This document shows positions 46,158 to 54,819 of a stretch of DNA of 64,000 bases, piece by piece. The stretch's first letter is position 1. Every line of letters starts with the position of its first letter. The notes below the pieces were generated by a model that searched no databases, was not told the DNA's origin, and was given only the letters and a program-made list of their open reading frames with translations. Source of the stretch: Bacteroidota bacterium (GTDB taxonomy: Bacteria; Bacteroidota; Bacteroidia; Bacteroidales; Dysgonomonadaceae); assembly GCA_023437305.1 (NCBI GenBank), contig JAEZGN010000030.1, forward strand, positions 186,001 to 250,000. The letters run 5' to 3'. The translations under genes and the position numbers were made by a program.

Positions 46158-46200
46158 AAGCGTAGAGATTGTTTGATTTATCAATCTTTACGCTTTTGCA
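46158..46200 (+). terminator. terminator of the small membrane protein gene
   Basis: A 14-bp stem (AAGCGTAGAGATTG and its complement, one G-U) with a 9-10-nt loop and a TTTT tail. Confidence 0.85.
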
Positions 46201-46224
46201 CTTTTAGGAATAGCGTTTTATCCT

Positions 46225-46232
46225 TAAATTTG
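46225..46232 (+). promoter_or_regulatory. -7 box upstream of fmt
   Basis: TAAATTTG, 20 nt before the fmt ATG. The -33 box is not clear. Confidence 0.4.
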
Positions 46233-46252
46233 CATTAAACAATCAAAAATAA

Positions 46253-47224
46253 ATGGATAAGAAAGATTTACGTATCGTTTTCATGGGGACACCGGATTTT
46301 GCAGTAGAAAGTCTGAAAAAACTCGTGGAAAACGGATATAATATAGTGGGGGTGATAACCATGCCCGACAAACCAAGCGGCAGAGGATACAAAATACAGT
46401 ATTCTGCTGTAAAGAAATATGCGTTGGAACAGAATCTACCCTTGTTGCAACCCGAAAAGCTGAAGGATGAAACTTTTCTAAGTGAGCTAAAGGCGTTGGA
46501 AGCGGATTTACAAATAGTGGTTGCATTTCGCATGTTGCCCGAAGTGGTATGGGATATGCCCCGATTGGGCACTTTCAATCTTCATGGCTCGTTACTACCG
46601 CAATATCGTGGCGCTGCACCTATCAATTGGTCTATAATCAATGGAGACGAAGAAACAGGTGTTACCACCTTTTTCCTTACTCATGAGATAGATACAGGCA
46701 AAATAATCTTACAGGAAAAGATCAAGATCGGAGAGAATGACAATGCAGGTAAAATTCACGATGAGTTGATGGTTGTCGGAGCCGGACTCGTACAAAAAAC
46801 AGTTGATATGATCTTAGAAGGGAGCGTAGATGCTGTAGATCAGAAGCAGTTCTTTTCGGATGAAAAAGACTTGAAACATGCGCCCAAAATATTCAAAGAA
46901 ACGTGCCGCATCGACTGGAATAAATCGGCGGGAGAAATACATAACTTAATTCGAGGCATGTCTCCTTATCCTACAGCATGGACAGAACTTCTTAGCGAGG
47001 GAAAAGAACCTCAGATGGTAAAGATATATCGTTCGGAGATCGTGCCTGCTGTAGAAACACTAGAGCCGGGAACTATTCTGACTGATAATAAAACGTACCT
47101 GCATATTGCATGTAGCAAAGGTCTTATCAGCGTGAAAGAGATTCAGTTTGCAGGAAAAAAAGCGATGAATATAGATGAAGTATTGAGAGGATATAAAATA
47201 GAAGAAGGAGCTTATTTTAAATAA
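46253..47224 (+). CDS. fmt: methionyl-tRNA formyltransferase
   Basis: Formylates initiator Met-tRNA using 10-formyl-tetrahydrofolate. The 323 residues carry the N-terminal VFMGTPDFAV, the catalytic FNLHGSLLPQYRGAAPINW region (asparagine and histidine of the formyltransferase fold) and the ETGVTTFFLTHEIDTG segment, then the OB-like C-terminal domain. Length is normal. Two copies of the recurrent element fill the gap to aroB. Confidence 0.97.
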   Translation: MDKKDLRIVFMGTPDFAVESLKKLVENGYNIVGVITMPDKPSGRGYKIQYSAVKKYALEQNLPLLQPEKLKDETFLSELKALEADLQIVVAFRMLPEVVWDMPRLGTFNLHGSLLPQYRGAAPINWSIINGDEETGVTTFFLTHEIDTGKIILQEKIKIGENDNAGKIHDELMVVGAGLVQKTVDMILEGSVDAVDQKQFFSDEKDLKHAPKIFKETCRIDWNKSAGEIHNLIRGMSPYPTAWTELLSEGKEPQMVKIYRSEIVPAVETLEPGTILTDNKTYLHIACSKGLISVKEIQFAGKKAMNIDEVLRGYKIEEGAYFK

Positions 47225-47277
47225 TTTAGTTTTTCTGAATTTATCTTATTATATATAAACACCGGAATATAAAAACC

Positions 47278-47331
47278 AAAAAGTGACACAGATACAATGA
47301 ATAAAAAAAGTGTCACCTTTGTTACTTTTTT
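47278..47331 (+). repeat. recurrent three-arm intergenic element, copy C
   Basis: AAAAAGTGACAC pairs perfectly over 7 bp with GTGTCAC downstream, then CTTTGTTACTTTTTT. The arm-to-arm distance is 29 nt, not 27. GTCACC replaces GTTACT of the other copies, and the change restores Watson-Crick pairing with GTGAC, while it breaks the -7 match (CACCTTTG). This copy looks best as the fmt terminator, 54 nt after the stop. Confidence 0.65.
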
Positions 47332-47386
47332 AATAATAGTTCATTAATCACTGATTCACATAAAGTTGAATCTTAAAGGGATGAAG

Positions 47387-47438
47387 AAAAAATAACAATG
47401 AAAAGGGATAACAAACCTGTTACTTTTGTTACCTTTTT
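47387..47438 (+). repeat. recurrent three-arm intergenic element, copy D
   Basis: AAAAAATAACA, 21 nt, then GTTACTTTT and GTTACCTTTTT; the 27-nt arm spacing is kept. A second upstream arm AAAAGGGATAACA can pair with the downstream units (TAACA/TGTTA, or AAAAGG with CCTTTT). TACTTTTG matches -7 and ends 38 nt before the aroB ATG, so this copy may start aroB. Confidence 0.6.
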
Positions 47439-47465
47439 ATTGTTAATAACGTAAGAATAAATAAA

Positions 47466-48521
47466 ATGCAGAAAGTTATAAAGTCTACAGACCTGAATAA
47501 AGATTTGTCTGATATCCTAAGCCGATTGTCTTTCGACAAATTGTTTTTGCTAACGGACGAAAATACCGAGAGGCTGTGTTATCCTCTGGTTAAAGATAAT
47601 GCACAGATTGCAAAAGCCGGGAAGATTATAATAAAGGCGGGAGACGACAACAAAAATATAGAAACATTGTCTTCGATATGGAAGTATCTTTCAGAAAATG
47701 GAGCTACCCGCCACTCTTTGCTCATCAATCTCGGAGGTGGAATGCTAACGGATATCGGAGGGTTTGCTGCGGCAAGCTTCAAACGGGGCATTAAATGTAT
47801 CAATATACCCACTACCCTACTCGGTGCTGTTGACGCTGCCGTAGGAGGGAAAACAGGGATAAACTTCAACGGATTGAAGAACGAAATAGGAGCTTTTGCT
47901 CCTGCCGAAACAGTACTGATTGATTCCGCCTTCTTCAAGAGCCTCGATCATCAGAATTTCTTGTCGGGCTATGCAGAGATGATAAAACATGGATTGATAG
48001 ACAGTGATAAAGAATGGCAGGCAACCATGTCGTTCGACACAGAGGAAATTGACTACGAAAAGTTGAAGCAACTGGTTGTAGACTCTGTTGGGGTGAAAGA
48101 GCGCATTGTAGAAATTGATCCTTTTGAAAAGGGAATACGCAAAGCCCTTAATCTGGGACATACCATCGGGCACGCTTTCGAAAGTATGTCTTACGAACTC
48201 AATAAGCCAGTTCAACACGGCTATGCTGTTGCATGGGGTATCATTTGCGAATTGTATCTTTCTCATCGATTCTGTGGTTTTCCGAAAGAGAAAATGTACA
48301 AGACCATTTATTTTATCAAAGACAACTATCACGGTTTCTACTTCGATTGCGACCATTACGAACGACTCTATGAATACATGAAGCATGATAAGAAAAATGA
48401 ATCGGATACAGTAAACTTTACTTTCCTTTCGGATGTGGGTAAGATAGAAATCAACCAAACGGCGAGCAAAGAGGATATCTTCGATGCCATTGATTTCCTT
48501 CGCGAGAGTGTAGGATTATAA
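47466..48521 (+). CDS. aroB: 3-dehydroquinate synthase
   Basis: Second step of the shikimate pathway: DAHP to 3-dehydroquinate, NAD- and metal-dependent, cytoplasmic. The 351 residues include the NAD-binding GGGMLTDIGGFAAASFKRG and PTTLLGAVDAAVGGKTGIN segments and metal-ligand histidines in HGLID, LNLGHTIGHAFE and QHGYAV. Length is normal. It faces a convergent outer-membrane receptor; the other aro gene here (aroA) is 11 kb away. Confidence 0.97.
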   Translation: MQKVIKSTDLNKDLSDILSRLSFDKLFLLTDENTERLCYPLVKDNAQIAKAGKIIIKAGDDNKNIETLSSIWKYLSENGATRHSLLINLGGGMLTDIGGFAAASFKRGIKCINIPTTLLGAVDAAVGGKTGINFNGLKNEIGAFAPAETVLIDSAFFKSLDHQNFLSGYAEMIKHGLIDSDKEWQATMSFDTEEIDYEKLKQLVVDSVGVKERIVEIDPFEKGIRKALNLGHTIGHAFESMSYELNKPVQHGYAVAWGIICELYLSHRFCGFPKEKMYKTIYFIKDNYHGFYFDCDHYERLYEYMKHDKKNESDTVNFTFLSDVGKIEINQTASKEDIFDAIDFLRESVGL

Positions 48522-48558
48522 TAAATCCCCAAGGAAAGTATATTCCCTGAGGATTTAT
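48521..48558. terminator. possible bidirectional terminator between aroB and the receptor
   Basis: ATAAATCC/GGATTTAT outer stem with an inner GGAA/TTCC stem between convergent genes. T tracts are short, so efficiency is doubtful. Confidence 0.45.
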
Positions 48559-48585
48559 AAAAATAGTGTCTAGTATGAAGAGTTG

Positions 48586-50946
48586 TTATCTTCCAAATCG
48601 GGAAGTATCCACCTCATCTACTTTCGGCTTTTTGTAATTGCCAAACCGATAAGTAAATGATAATTTAAATACCGGAGCATTGGGATGTAGCTTCATCGTA
48701 CTATACTGTGTCATATAATCGATCTTTGTTGTTGCACCGTTGCTTTTAAATATATCCTGAACCTGTGCCATGAGCTCGGCTTTGTTGTTTAAGAATGTCC
48801 ATTTGGCACCGGCTGTTATATCCCACATGCGCTTGATATCATATATTCCTTGGAGAGCCCCATTCATATAAAAAGCTGAAACATCGAGCTTTATATTTGG
48901 TTTGGAAGATATATTGAATGTATTACGCAGCTGTGCTACAAAGGAATACATACTTCTCTTGTAAGGAACATCATAAAACTCATCGTCTTTCTCTTCTTGT
49001 CTGAAGAGGTTGATCGTTGCTTTGGTATCCCACACCCTGTCTATTGCAAAAGGTACAACGAGGTATATTCCAAATTGCTTTTCGTAATCGAGATTTACCA
49101 TCCGGAATATATTCTCCAAACTGTTCTGAGACTGGTATGGCAATTGTATGAATCTATCGGGAGTATATTCATAATAAGCCCCAAGAACATATTTCTGCTT
49201 ATAAATTACATTCAGTTGTGTTCTGTATTCTCTCGAGAATTTAAGTTCAGGATTACCCTCTGCCGATGAGTAAGCGTTGATCTTAAAACGATCGGTGCTT
49301 AATGCCCAATATGGAGGATAGTTGATGTCAGAAGAAAATGACAATTGATACATTAGCTGCGGGCTATGAGTATAACTAAGGTTTGCATTTACAAATGGTT
49401 GGAAATCATTCCACAATGTTTTCTTCTCGCCCATAATGTTTATCGCCGCACGAAAATAGTTACCGGATATTGATGCCTGAGCAGATAGCTTTTCGCCAAA
49501 CTGCTTAGAAAATCCGGCAAATACAGAAGCATTATACTCCTTCTGTTTGGTATCATTTATTGAGTCTACTACAGTATTATCAGGATTCTTATAATAGTCA
49601 TAAGTATTGTCGTTTTTCGAGAAAGAGAAGTTGCCTCCATAATTAAAATCCCAGCCACTTTTGGTTGACACTGTATGATTTGCAAATAACAGGATTTTGT
49701 TTACACGCTGCGCTGTCTTGGTTTTAAAAGTAGTTTTTAATATCTGACCATCTTCATAGTCATAATACTTGGTTGTTGACGGGTCGTTATAGAAGGTATA
49801 ATCAGCTCCTATATTTAGCTTCTTGTGAGAGTTGTATTCCGCTTTTAGATTATGTAAGTAATTGTTTCCCACTACATCGTCTTTCGAATCTATGCTTGTG
49901 TATGGATTACCATCTTTTAGATATTTTGTTTGTGACGTATGACTTGCATCATATTTGTCGAAGTTACCGGTATATATGACCTTTATCTTATCCTCATTTT
50001 TCAGATTGAAGCCAAGTCCAAGCCTTGTATTCAAACTTTCGGGATTAGGCATAGAATAGTTCTTCTGGGAAATATCATATACATGACCATCAAACTGATG
50101 TATTGCAAACATATCGCTGCTAGACCAACTCTTACCCTTGTCTGCACCAATAGAGAAGTCAATATTATATGATGGTTTGGTATACAACAAGCTTCCTCTT
50201 ACACCAAATTCCGCATAGTGTGCTTGCTTATACTCTGCACTTCCCTCTCCTTGTAAAGTTGGTAAGTCTGCATTCTGATCTTTGAGTACAATATTTATAG
50301 CGGCACCTCTTACATTGTATTGAGGTGGTGCACTATACATGATTTCAATATTGGATATACGAGATGCCGGCATGGATTTGAGCATGCATATTATTTGCTC
50401 CTTACTCATACTGGTTAGTTGCCCATTGATCAGAATAGTATAGGCTGATGTTCCGATTAGGCTCAGATCGTCACCAACACCGGTAATGCTTGGCACATTC
50501 TGTAAAGCTTCGAATGCATTAGATACTACCTTATTCTTGATTAGTAAAGGAGCATCATAAATCAGTTTTCCCGCTTCCGATTTTACGATAGGACGTTCGC
50601 CGCTTACTACAATCTCTGTCAGTTCTTTGTTTAACGATAGAAGAACGTATGGCGGAACTTCTATATCAGTATCCTGTATCTTAATAGGGTGTTCTTCCTT
50701 TTCGTATGTCATGTGTTGTAGGGTGAGTGTATACTCTCCATTAGGAATATCTTTGAATTCAAACGAACCTTGTGTATCTGTAATCGTTGTTTTTAGCCAA
50801 AGGCTATCCTTTGAATTTCTCAGAATACATGTTACAGCTTCTACCGTTTGGTTCGACTCATTTGTTGTTGTGCCTTTCAGCATATATCCTTGTGCATTCG
50901 TTGCAACGGCTATACTTAATAAGAGTGATAGTAAAAATGGCTTCAT
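48586..50946 (-). CDS. outer-membrane beta-barrel receptor (TonB receptor-like, OMP_b-brl_3)
   Basis: About 786 residues when started at ATG 50946, which gives the signal peptide MKPFLLSLLLSIAVATNAQ; an in-frame start 15 codons upstream would bury it. A carboxypeptidase-regulatory-like domain (about 19-105), a plug-like domain (about 110-220; LINGQLTSMSKEQI) and an outer-membrane barrel of the PF14905 type follow. Such proteins in Bacteroidetes are poorly understood and may act without classical uptake. It diverges from an unrecognised gene; an operator-like cluster lies between. Confidence 0.82.
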   Translation of the reverse strand: MKPFLLSLLLSIAVATNAQGYMLKGTTTNESNQTVEAVTCILRNSKDSLWLKTTITDTQGSFEFKDIPNGEYTLTLQHMTYEKEEHPIKIQDTDIEVPPYVLLSLNKELTEIVVSGERPIVKSEAGKLIYDAPLLIKNKVVSNAFEALQNVPSITGVGDDLSLIGTSAYTILINGQLTSMSKEQIICMLKSMPASRISNIEIMYSAPPQYNVRGAAINIVLKDQNADLPTLQGEGSAEYKQAHYAEFGVRGSLLYTKPSYNIDFSIGADKGKSWSSSDMFAIHQFDGHVYDISQKNYSMPNPESLNTRLGLGFNLKNEDKIKVIYTGNFDKYDASHTSQTKYLKDGNPYTSIDSKDDVVGNNYLHNLKAEYNSHKKLNIGADYTFYNDPSTTKYYDYEDGQILKTTFKTKTAQRVNKILLFANHTVSTKSGWDFNYGGNFSFSKNDNTYDYYKNPDNTVVDSINDTKQKEYNASVFAGFSKQFGEKLSAQASISGNYFRAAINIMGEKKTLWNDFQPFVNANLSYTHSPQLMYQLSFSSDINYPPYWALSTDRFKINAYSSAEGNPELKFSREYRTQLNVIYKQKYVLGAYYEYTPDRFIQLPYQSQNSLENIFRMVNLDYEKQFGIYLVVPFAIDRVWDTKATINLFRQEEKDDEFYDVPYKRSMYSFVAQLRNTFNISSKPNIKLDVSAFYMNGALQGIYDIKRMWDITAGAKWTFLNNKAELMAQVQDIFKSNGATTKIDYMTQYSTMKLHPNAPVFKLSFTYRFGNYKKPKVDEVDTSRFGR

Positions 50947-51020
50947 AGTTTTATTATATTCGTTTCGTATAGCAAAAGTAGATAACAACAAGCTGATGAT
51001 GTGTTTCCGTTTTACTACTT

Positions 51021-51076
51021 AGTGTTACCAAGTGTTATCAAGAGTATTTGATAATGAGTTTTATTATCTATCTTTG
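51021..51076. promoter_or_regulatory. operator-like repeats and -7 box between divergent genes
   Basis: Tandem direct repeat AGTGTTACCA/AGTGTTATCA, overlapping a perfect inverted repeat TTATCAA-(6 nt)-TTGATAA, then TATCTTTG (-7 type) facing the plus-strand gene about 75 nt before its ATG. The repeats begin 75 nt upstream of the receptor start on the other strand, so one factor could control both genes. Confidence 0.5.
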
Positions 51077-51152
51077 ATTAACAGTCTATTTTTACGTAAA
51101 TATAATAATATTACTAAATAATAGTAAATATACATAATAAAAAACTTACTAC

Positions 51153-52229
51153 ATGCAAAATTCATTCAAAAATAGAGTTGCTAAATTCTGGAGTTCTTTT
51201 TCGGAAGAAGAAAGTCAGATAAGAGAGATGATGGACAATAGAGTAGAAGGAGAAACTCTATTAAACTTTGTCGACAGCATATTGCAAATTGCTTTCCATA
51301 AAATCTACTTCGAAATGGGGATAAACAATGAGGGAAAGTATGAATTGATATTAACACCTGAAGGAGATCGCTCTCGCTTGATACAATTACACTACTGGCT
51401 ACAACATGCTCCACAAGGACTGTGGGAGAAATGGAATTTCTATTCATCCAAGCCTGCACATGCTAAAACGGGTTCGACACTGACTATGTATGGTGTAGAA
51501 ATCGGAGAAAGTGATATTGATATCTTTCCCGAAATCGAGAATGAAAGACCAAAAGTGAATATCGAAATATATGCCCCCAAACTAATGGCTCTTGATGAAG
51601 ATCAACGCTACTCCATGCTTTTTATCTATTTGGATCAGTTTATCGGAGAATTATATACAATGGAATATATTGGTTCTATTGTTTTTGTGAATGAAAAAAG
51701 TAAAACGCCCACTGTAAAAATAACAGATTTAAGATCTTTTATAAACAAAACAATAGAAGAAAACAATTGGCCTAAATTTGACAATCCAACTGAAATATAC
51801 ACCGGGTATCGTATAGATCCGAAAGAGAATAGTGATTGGACTTTGCGAGAAGATATTTTTTCGGGGTACACTTCTTGTTCTTCCATCCTTAATGATTTCT
51901 ATGGAAAAAAGACCGCTCGTTTTAATGAAGCAAAGCAAGACGGAGTGATATTTGGTTTTGCATTCTTTGAAAATATAAATGTGCCTCGCGAAGATATAAT
52001 AAACTTCAGAGGAGAAATAGAAGACAAGATCGTTGAGGAAACTGTGCCATATGGTATTGCCAATACGATAGGCGGTGCTACAGGCTTTCATTTTTCGTAT
52101 ATCGACTTCATTATATATGATTATCCTGCATTTATAAATATAGTAAAGAGAATTCTATCCACATACAATTTTGAAGAGTTCGGCTATTCAGACTTTTCTA
52201 TAGAATCAAAACCTGTTTTATTCAATTAA
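51153..52229 (+). CDS. cytoplasmic protein of unknown function
   Basis: I do not recognise this 358-residue protein. It has no signal peptide or membrane segment, is acidic, and has mixed alpha/beta character. The N-terminal part (EGETLLNFVDSILQIAFHKIYFEM, shown as EGETLLNFVDS) and the middle (YWLQHAPQGLW, MLFIYLDQFIGELY) recall proteins such as DUF695 or immunity-type domains, but only by general feel. It is monocistronic and divergent from the outer-membrane receptor, which may share its control region. Confidence 0.7.
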   Translation: MQNSFKNRVAKFWSSFSEEESQIREMMDNRVEGETLLNFVDSILQIAFHKIYFEMGINNEGKYELILTPEGDRSRLIQLHYWLQHAPQGLWEKWNFYSSKPAHAKTGSTLTMYGVEIGESDIDIFPEIENERPKVNIEIYAPKLMALDEDQRYSMLFIYLDQFIGELYTMEYIGSIVFVNEKSKTPTVKITDLRSFINKTIEENNWPKFDNPTEIYTGYRIDPKENSDWTLREDIFSGYTSCSSILNDFYGKKTARFNEAKQDGVIFGFAFFENINVPREDIINFRGEIEDKIVEETVPYGIANTIGGATGFHFSYIDFIIYDYPAFINIVKRILSTYNFEEFGYSDFSIESKPVLFN

Positions 52230-52337
52230 ATTGTTAAGATAACTCTGGATAAAAGCTTAAAGAATTTAGACATAGCTTCTTTTTTATTGATTTTCAATAC
52301 AAAAAATCAATAAATTACGGCATTAAGATTATTTTTA

Positions 52338-52369
52338 TTCTGCTATTTAAAACAAAATCACTACTTTTG
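52338..52369 (+). promoter_or_regulatory. topA promoter
   Basis: TTCTG, 19 nt, TACTTTTG; correct spacing and -7 box, with a slightly off -33. The leader to the ATG is about 70 nt. Confidence 0.6.
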
Positions 52370-52447
52370 CCGTTCAAAAGAGAATGTATTATTCGAGTAC
52401 ACTACGTTTAGTATGCTTGAATATAACACAAGCCTTGATTTAATTGT

Positions 52448-54784
52448 ATGCAGAAAAATTTAGTTATTGTTGAGTCTCCGGCGAAAGCCAAAACTATCGA
52501 GAAATTTTTAGGGAAAGATTTTAAAGTTATGTCTAGTTACGGACATATTAGAGACCTAAAGAAAAAAGATTTAGGCATAGACCTGGAGAACAATTATACT
52601 CCCATATATGAGATACCTTCCGACAAAAAGAAAGTTGTCGATGAATTGAAAAAAGCGGCAAAAGAGGCAGACCTTGTATGGCTTGCTTCCGATGAAGACC
52701 GTGAGGGAGAAGCTATATCATGGCATCTGTATAAGACATTAAAACTTGACGAAAATAAAACAAAAAGAATTGCTTTCCACGAAATTACGAAAGATGCAAT
52801 TCTGAATGCAATAGAAAATCCCCGAACAATAGACATCAATCTCGTAGACGCGCAACAAGCACGTCGCGTACTTGACCGCATCGTAGGGTTCGAATTGTCG
52901 CCCGTACTATGGCGCAAAGTGAAGCCCGCACTATCAGCCGGGCGTGTTCAGTCGGTAGCTGTAAGACTGATTGTTGAACGGGAACGGGAAATACAACAAT
53001 TCAAATCGGAAGCATCTTATCGAGTGATTGCCATTTTCACAAAAGAAGACAATGGCTCTCAGTACGAAATCAAGACAGAACTAAGCAAGCGACTTAAAAC
53101 CAAGCAAGAAGCGCTAAACCTTCTTGAAAAACTTAAAGAGGCAAGCTTCAAAGTTGAAGATGTGGAGACAAGACCGATGAAAAAATCTCCGGCAGCACCC
53201 TTTACTACTTCAACCTTGCAGCAAGAAGCATCTCGCAAACTAGGCTTCCCTGTTTCGTTGACTATGATGGTTGCTCAGAAACTATACGAGTCGGGAAAAA
53301 TAACTTATATGCGTACCGATTCGGTTAATTTGTCGAGCTTGGCAATTAACACTACAAAAAATGAAATTGAAGCTGAATATGGTAAGCAATATTCAAAAGT
53401 TCGCCATTTCTCAACAAAATCGAAAGGAGCACAAGAGGCACATGAGGCCATCCGTCCTACATATATAAATGAACACTCAATATCGGGTACTGCACAGGAA
53501 AAGAAACTGTACGATCTGATATGGAAAAGGACTATTGCGTCTCAAATGGCTGATGCCGAATTGGAAAAGACTACAGTAACAGTAAGTATCTCTAACGAGA
53601 AAGACATGAAGTTTTCAGCAGTTGGAGAGGTTATTAAGTTTGACGGATTCTTACACGTGTACCTTGAAGGTACTGATGATGAAATCATAGATAATGAAAC
53701 AAGTTTGCTTCCTCCTGTAAAAGTTCAGGATGCGTTACAAATGAAAGAGGCTACAGCCACAGAGCGATTTACACAACGACCTAGTCGCTATAGTGAAGCA
53801 TCCCTTGTTCGCAAGCTGGAGGAGCTTGGTATAGGTCGTCCGTCTACTTATGCTCCAACTATCTCTACGATCCAGAACCGTGAGTATGTAGAGAAGTCGA
53901 ATATAGAAGGAACAGAACGAGAGTATAACATACTAGCACTCAAAAAAGGAAAAATTTCGGATGTACAGAAAACTGAAATCACAGGTACAGATAAGGGCAA
54001 GCTTATCCCTACTGATACCGGAGTGGTAGTTAATGATTTCCTTATCGAATATTTTCCGGGAATATTAGACTATAATTTTACTGCCAATATAGAAAAGGAG
54101 TTTGACCAGATCGCCGAAGGTGAAGAAAACTGGACTAAACTGATAGATAAGTTCTACAAAGTATTCCATCCCATCGTAGAATCTGCCACCAATACTCAAA
54201 CTGATCATAAAGTAGGTGAACGTATACTGGGTGTTGATCCGAAATCGGGACGTCAAGTATCTGTAAAAATCGGACGATTTGGACCAATGGTACAAATCGG
54301 CGTTCAGGAAGAAGAAGAAAAACCTCAGTTTGCAGGCTTACAAAAGACACAATCCATTGCAACTATAACATTAGAAGAAGCTTTGAAGCTGTTTGAGCTC
54401 CCTCGTTCGGTTGGGGAGTTTGAAGGAAAGGATGTTAGCGTTGGTACAGGACGATTTGGTCCGTATATAAAACATAACGGAAAGTTTATATCTTTGCCTA
54501 AAGGGTATGATCCTTACAGTGTTGATTTAGACAGTGCGATATCTTTGATTGAAGATAAACGCCAAAAAGATGCTGAAAAGATAATAAAGACTTTTACAGA
54601 GGACGCAGATTTACAAATATTAAATGGTCGATATGGACCATATATTGCGTACCAAAAGGCAAACTATAAAATTCCGAAAGGTGTAGTACCTGCTGATTTG
54701 GATTTTGATGCAGCAATGAAAATAGTGAAGGCAACCGGAGAGAAATCTGCTACTAAAACAAAAGCAAAGTCGAAGAAGAAGTAG
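52448..54784 (+). CDS. topA: DNA topoisomerase I
   Basis: Type IA topoisomerase that relaxes negative supercoils. The 778 residues carry the Toprim domain (VIVESPAKAKTIEKFLG; SDEDREGEAI), active-site tyrosine Y287 in ITYMRTDS, and the HEAIRPT segment. The C-terminus has three GRFGP/GRYGP repeats (about 602, 675 and 720) rather than cysteine zinc fingers, then a lysine-rich tail. This C-terminal repeat type is common outside proteobacteria. Confidence 0.97.
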   Translation: MQKNLVIVESPAKAKTIEKFLGKDFKVMSSYGHIRDLKKKDLGIDLENNYTPIYEIPSDKKKVVDELKKAAKEADLVWLASDEDREGEAISWHLYKTLKLDENKTKRIAFHEITKDAILNAIENPRTIDINLVDAQQARRVLDRIVGFELSPVLWRKVKPALSAGRVQSVAVRLIVEREREIQQFKSEASYRVIAIFTKEDNGSQYEIKTELSKRLKTKQEALNLLEKLKEASFKVEDVETRPMKKSPAAPFTTSTLQQEASRKLGFPVSLTMMVAQKLYESGKITYMRTDSVNLSSLAINTTKNEIEAEYGKQYSKVRHFSTKSKGAQEAHEAIRPTYINEHSISGTAQEKKLYDLIWKRTIASQMADAELEKTTVTVSISNEKDMKFSAVGEVIKFDGFLHVYLEGTDDEIIDNETSLLPPVKVQDALQMKEATATERFTQRPSRYSEASLVRKLEELGIGRPSTYAPTISTIQNREYVEKSNIEGTEREYNILALKKGKISDVQKTEITGTDKGKLIPTDTGVVVNDFLIEYFPGILDYNFTANIEKEFDQIAEGEENWTKLIDKFYKVFHPIVESATNTQTDHKVGERILGVDPKSGRQVSVKIGRFGPMVQIGVQEEEEKPQFAGLQKTQSIATITLEEALKLFELPRSVGEFEGKDVSVGTGRFGPYIKHNGKFISLPKGYDPYSVDLDSAISLIEDKRQKDAEKIIKTFTEDADLQILNGRYGPYIAYQKANYKIPKGVVPADLDFDAAMKIVKATGEKSATKTKAKSKKK

Positions 54785-54819
54785 CATTTTTTCCTTGAAA
54801 AATTATTATATTCAGTTGA

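Noticed and set aside
47817..48458. 213-codon antisense ORF in aroB
   Set aside because: Shadow of a well-conserved gene, with no motif of its own.
50947..50991. Upstream in-frame start for the minus-strand receptor
   Set aside because: It would put 15 polar residues before a normal signal peptide.
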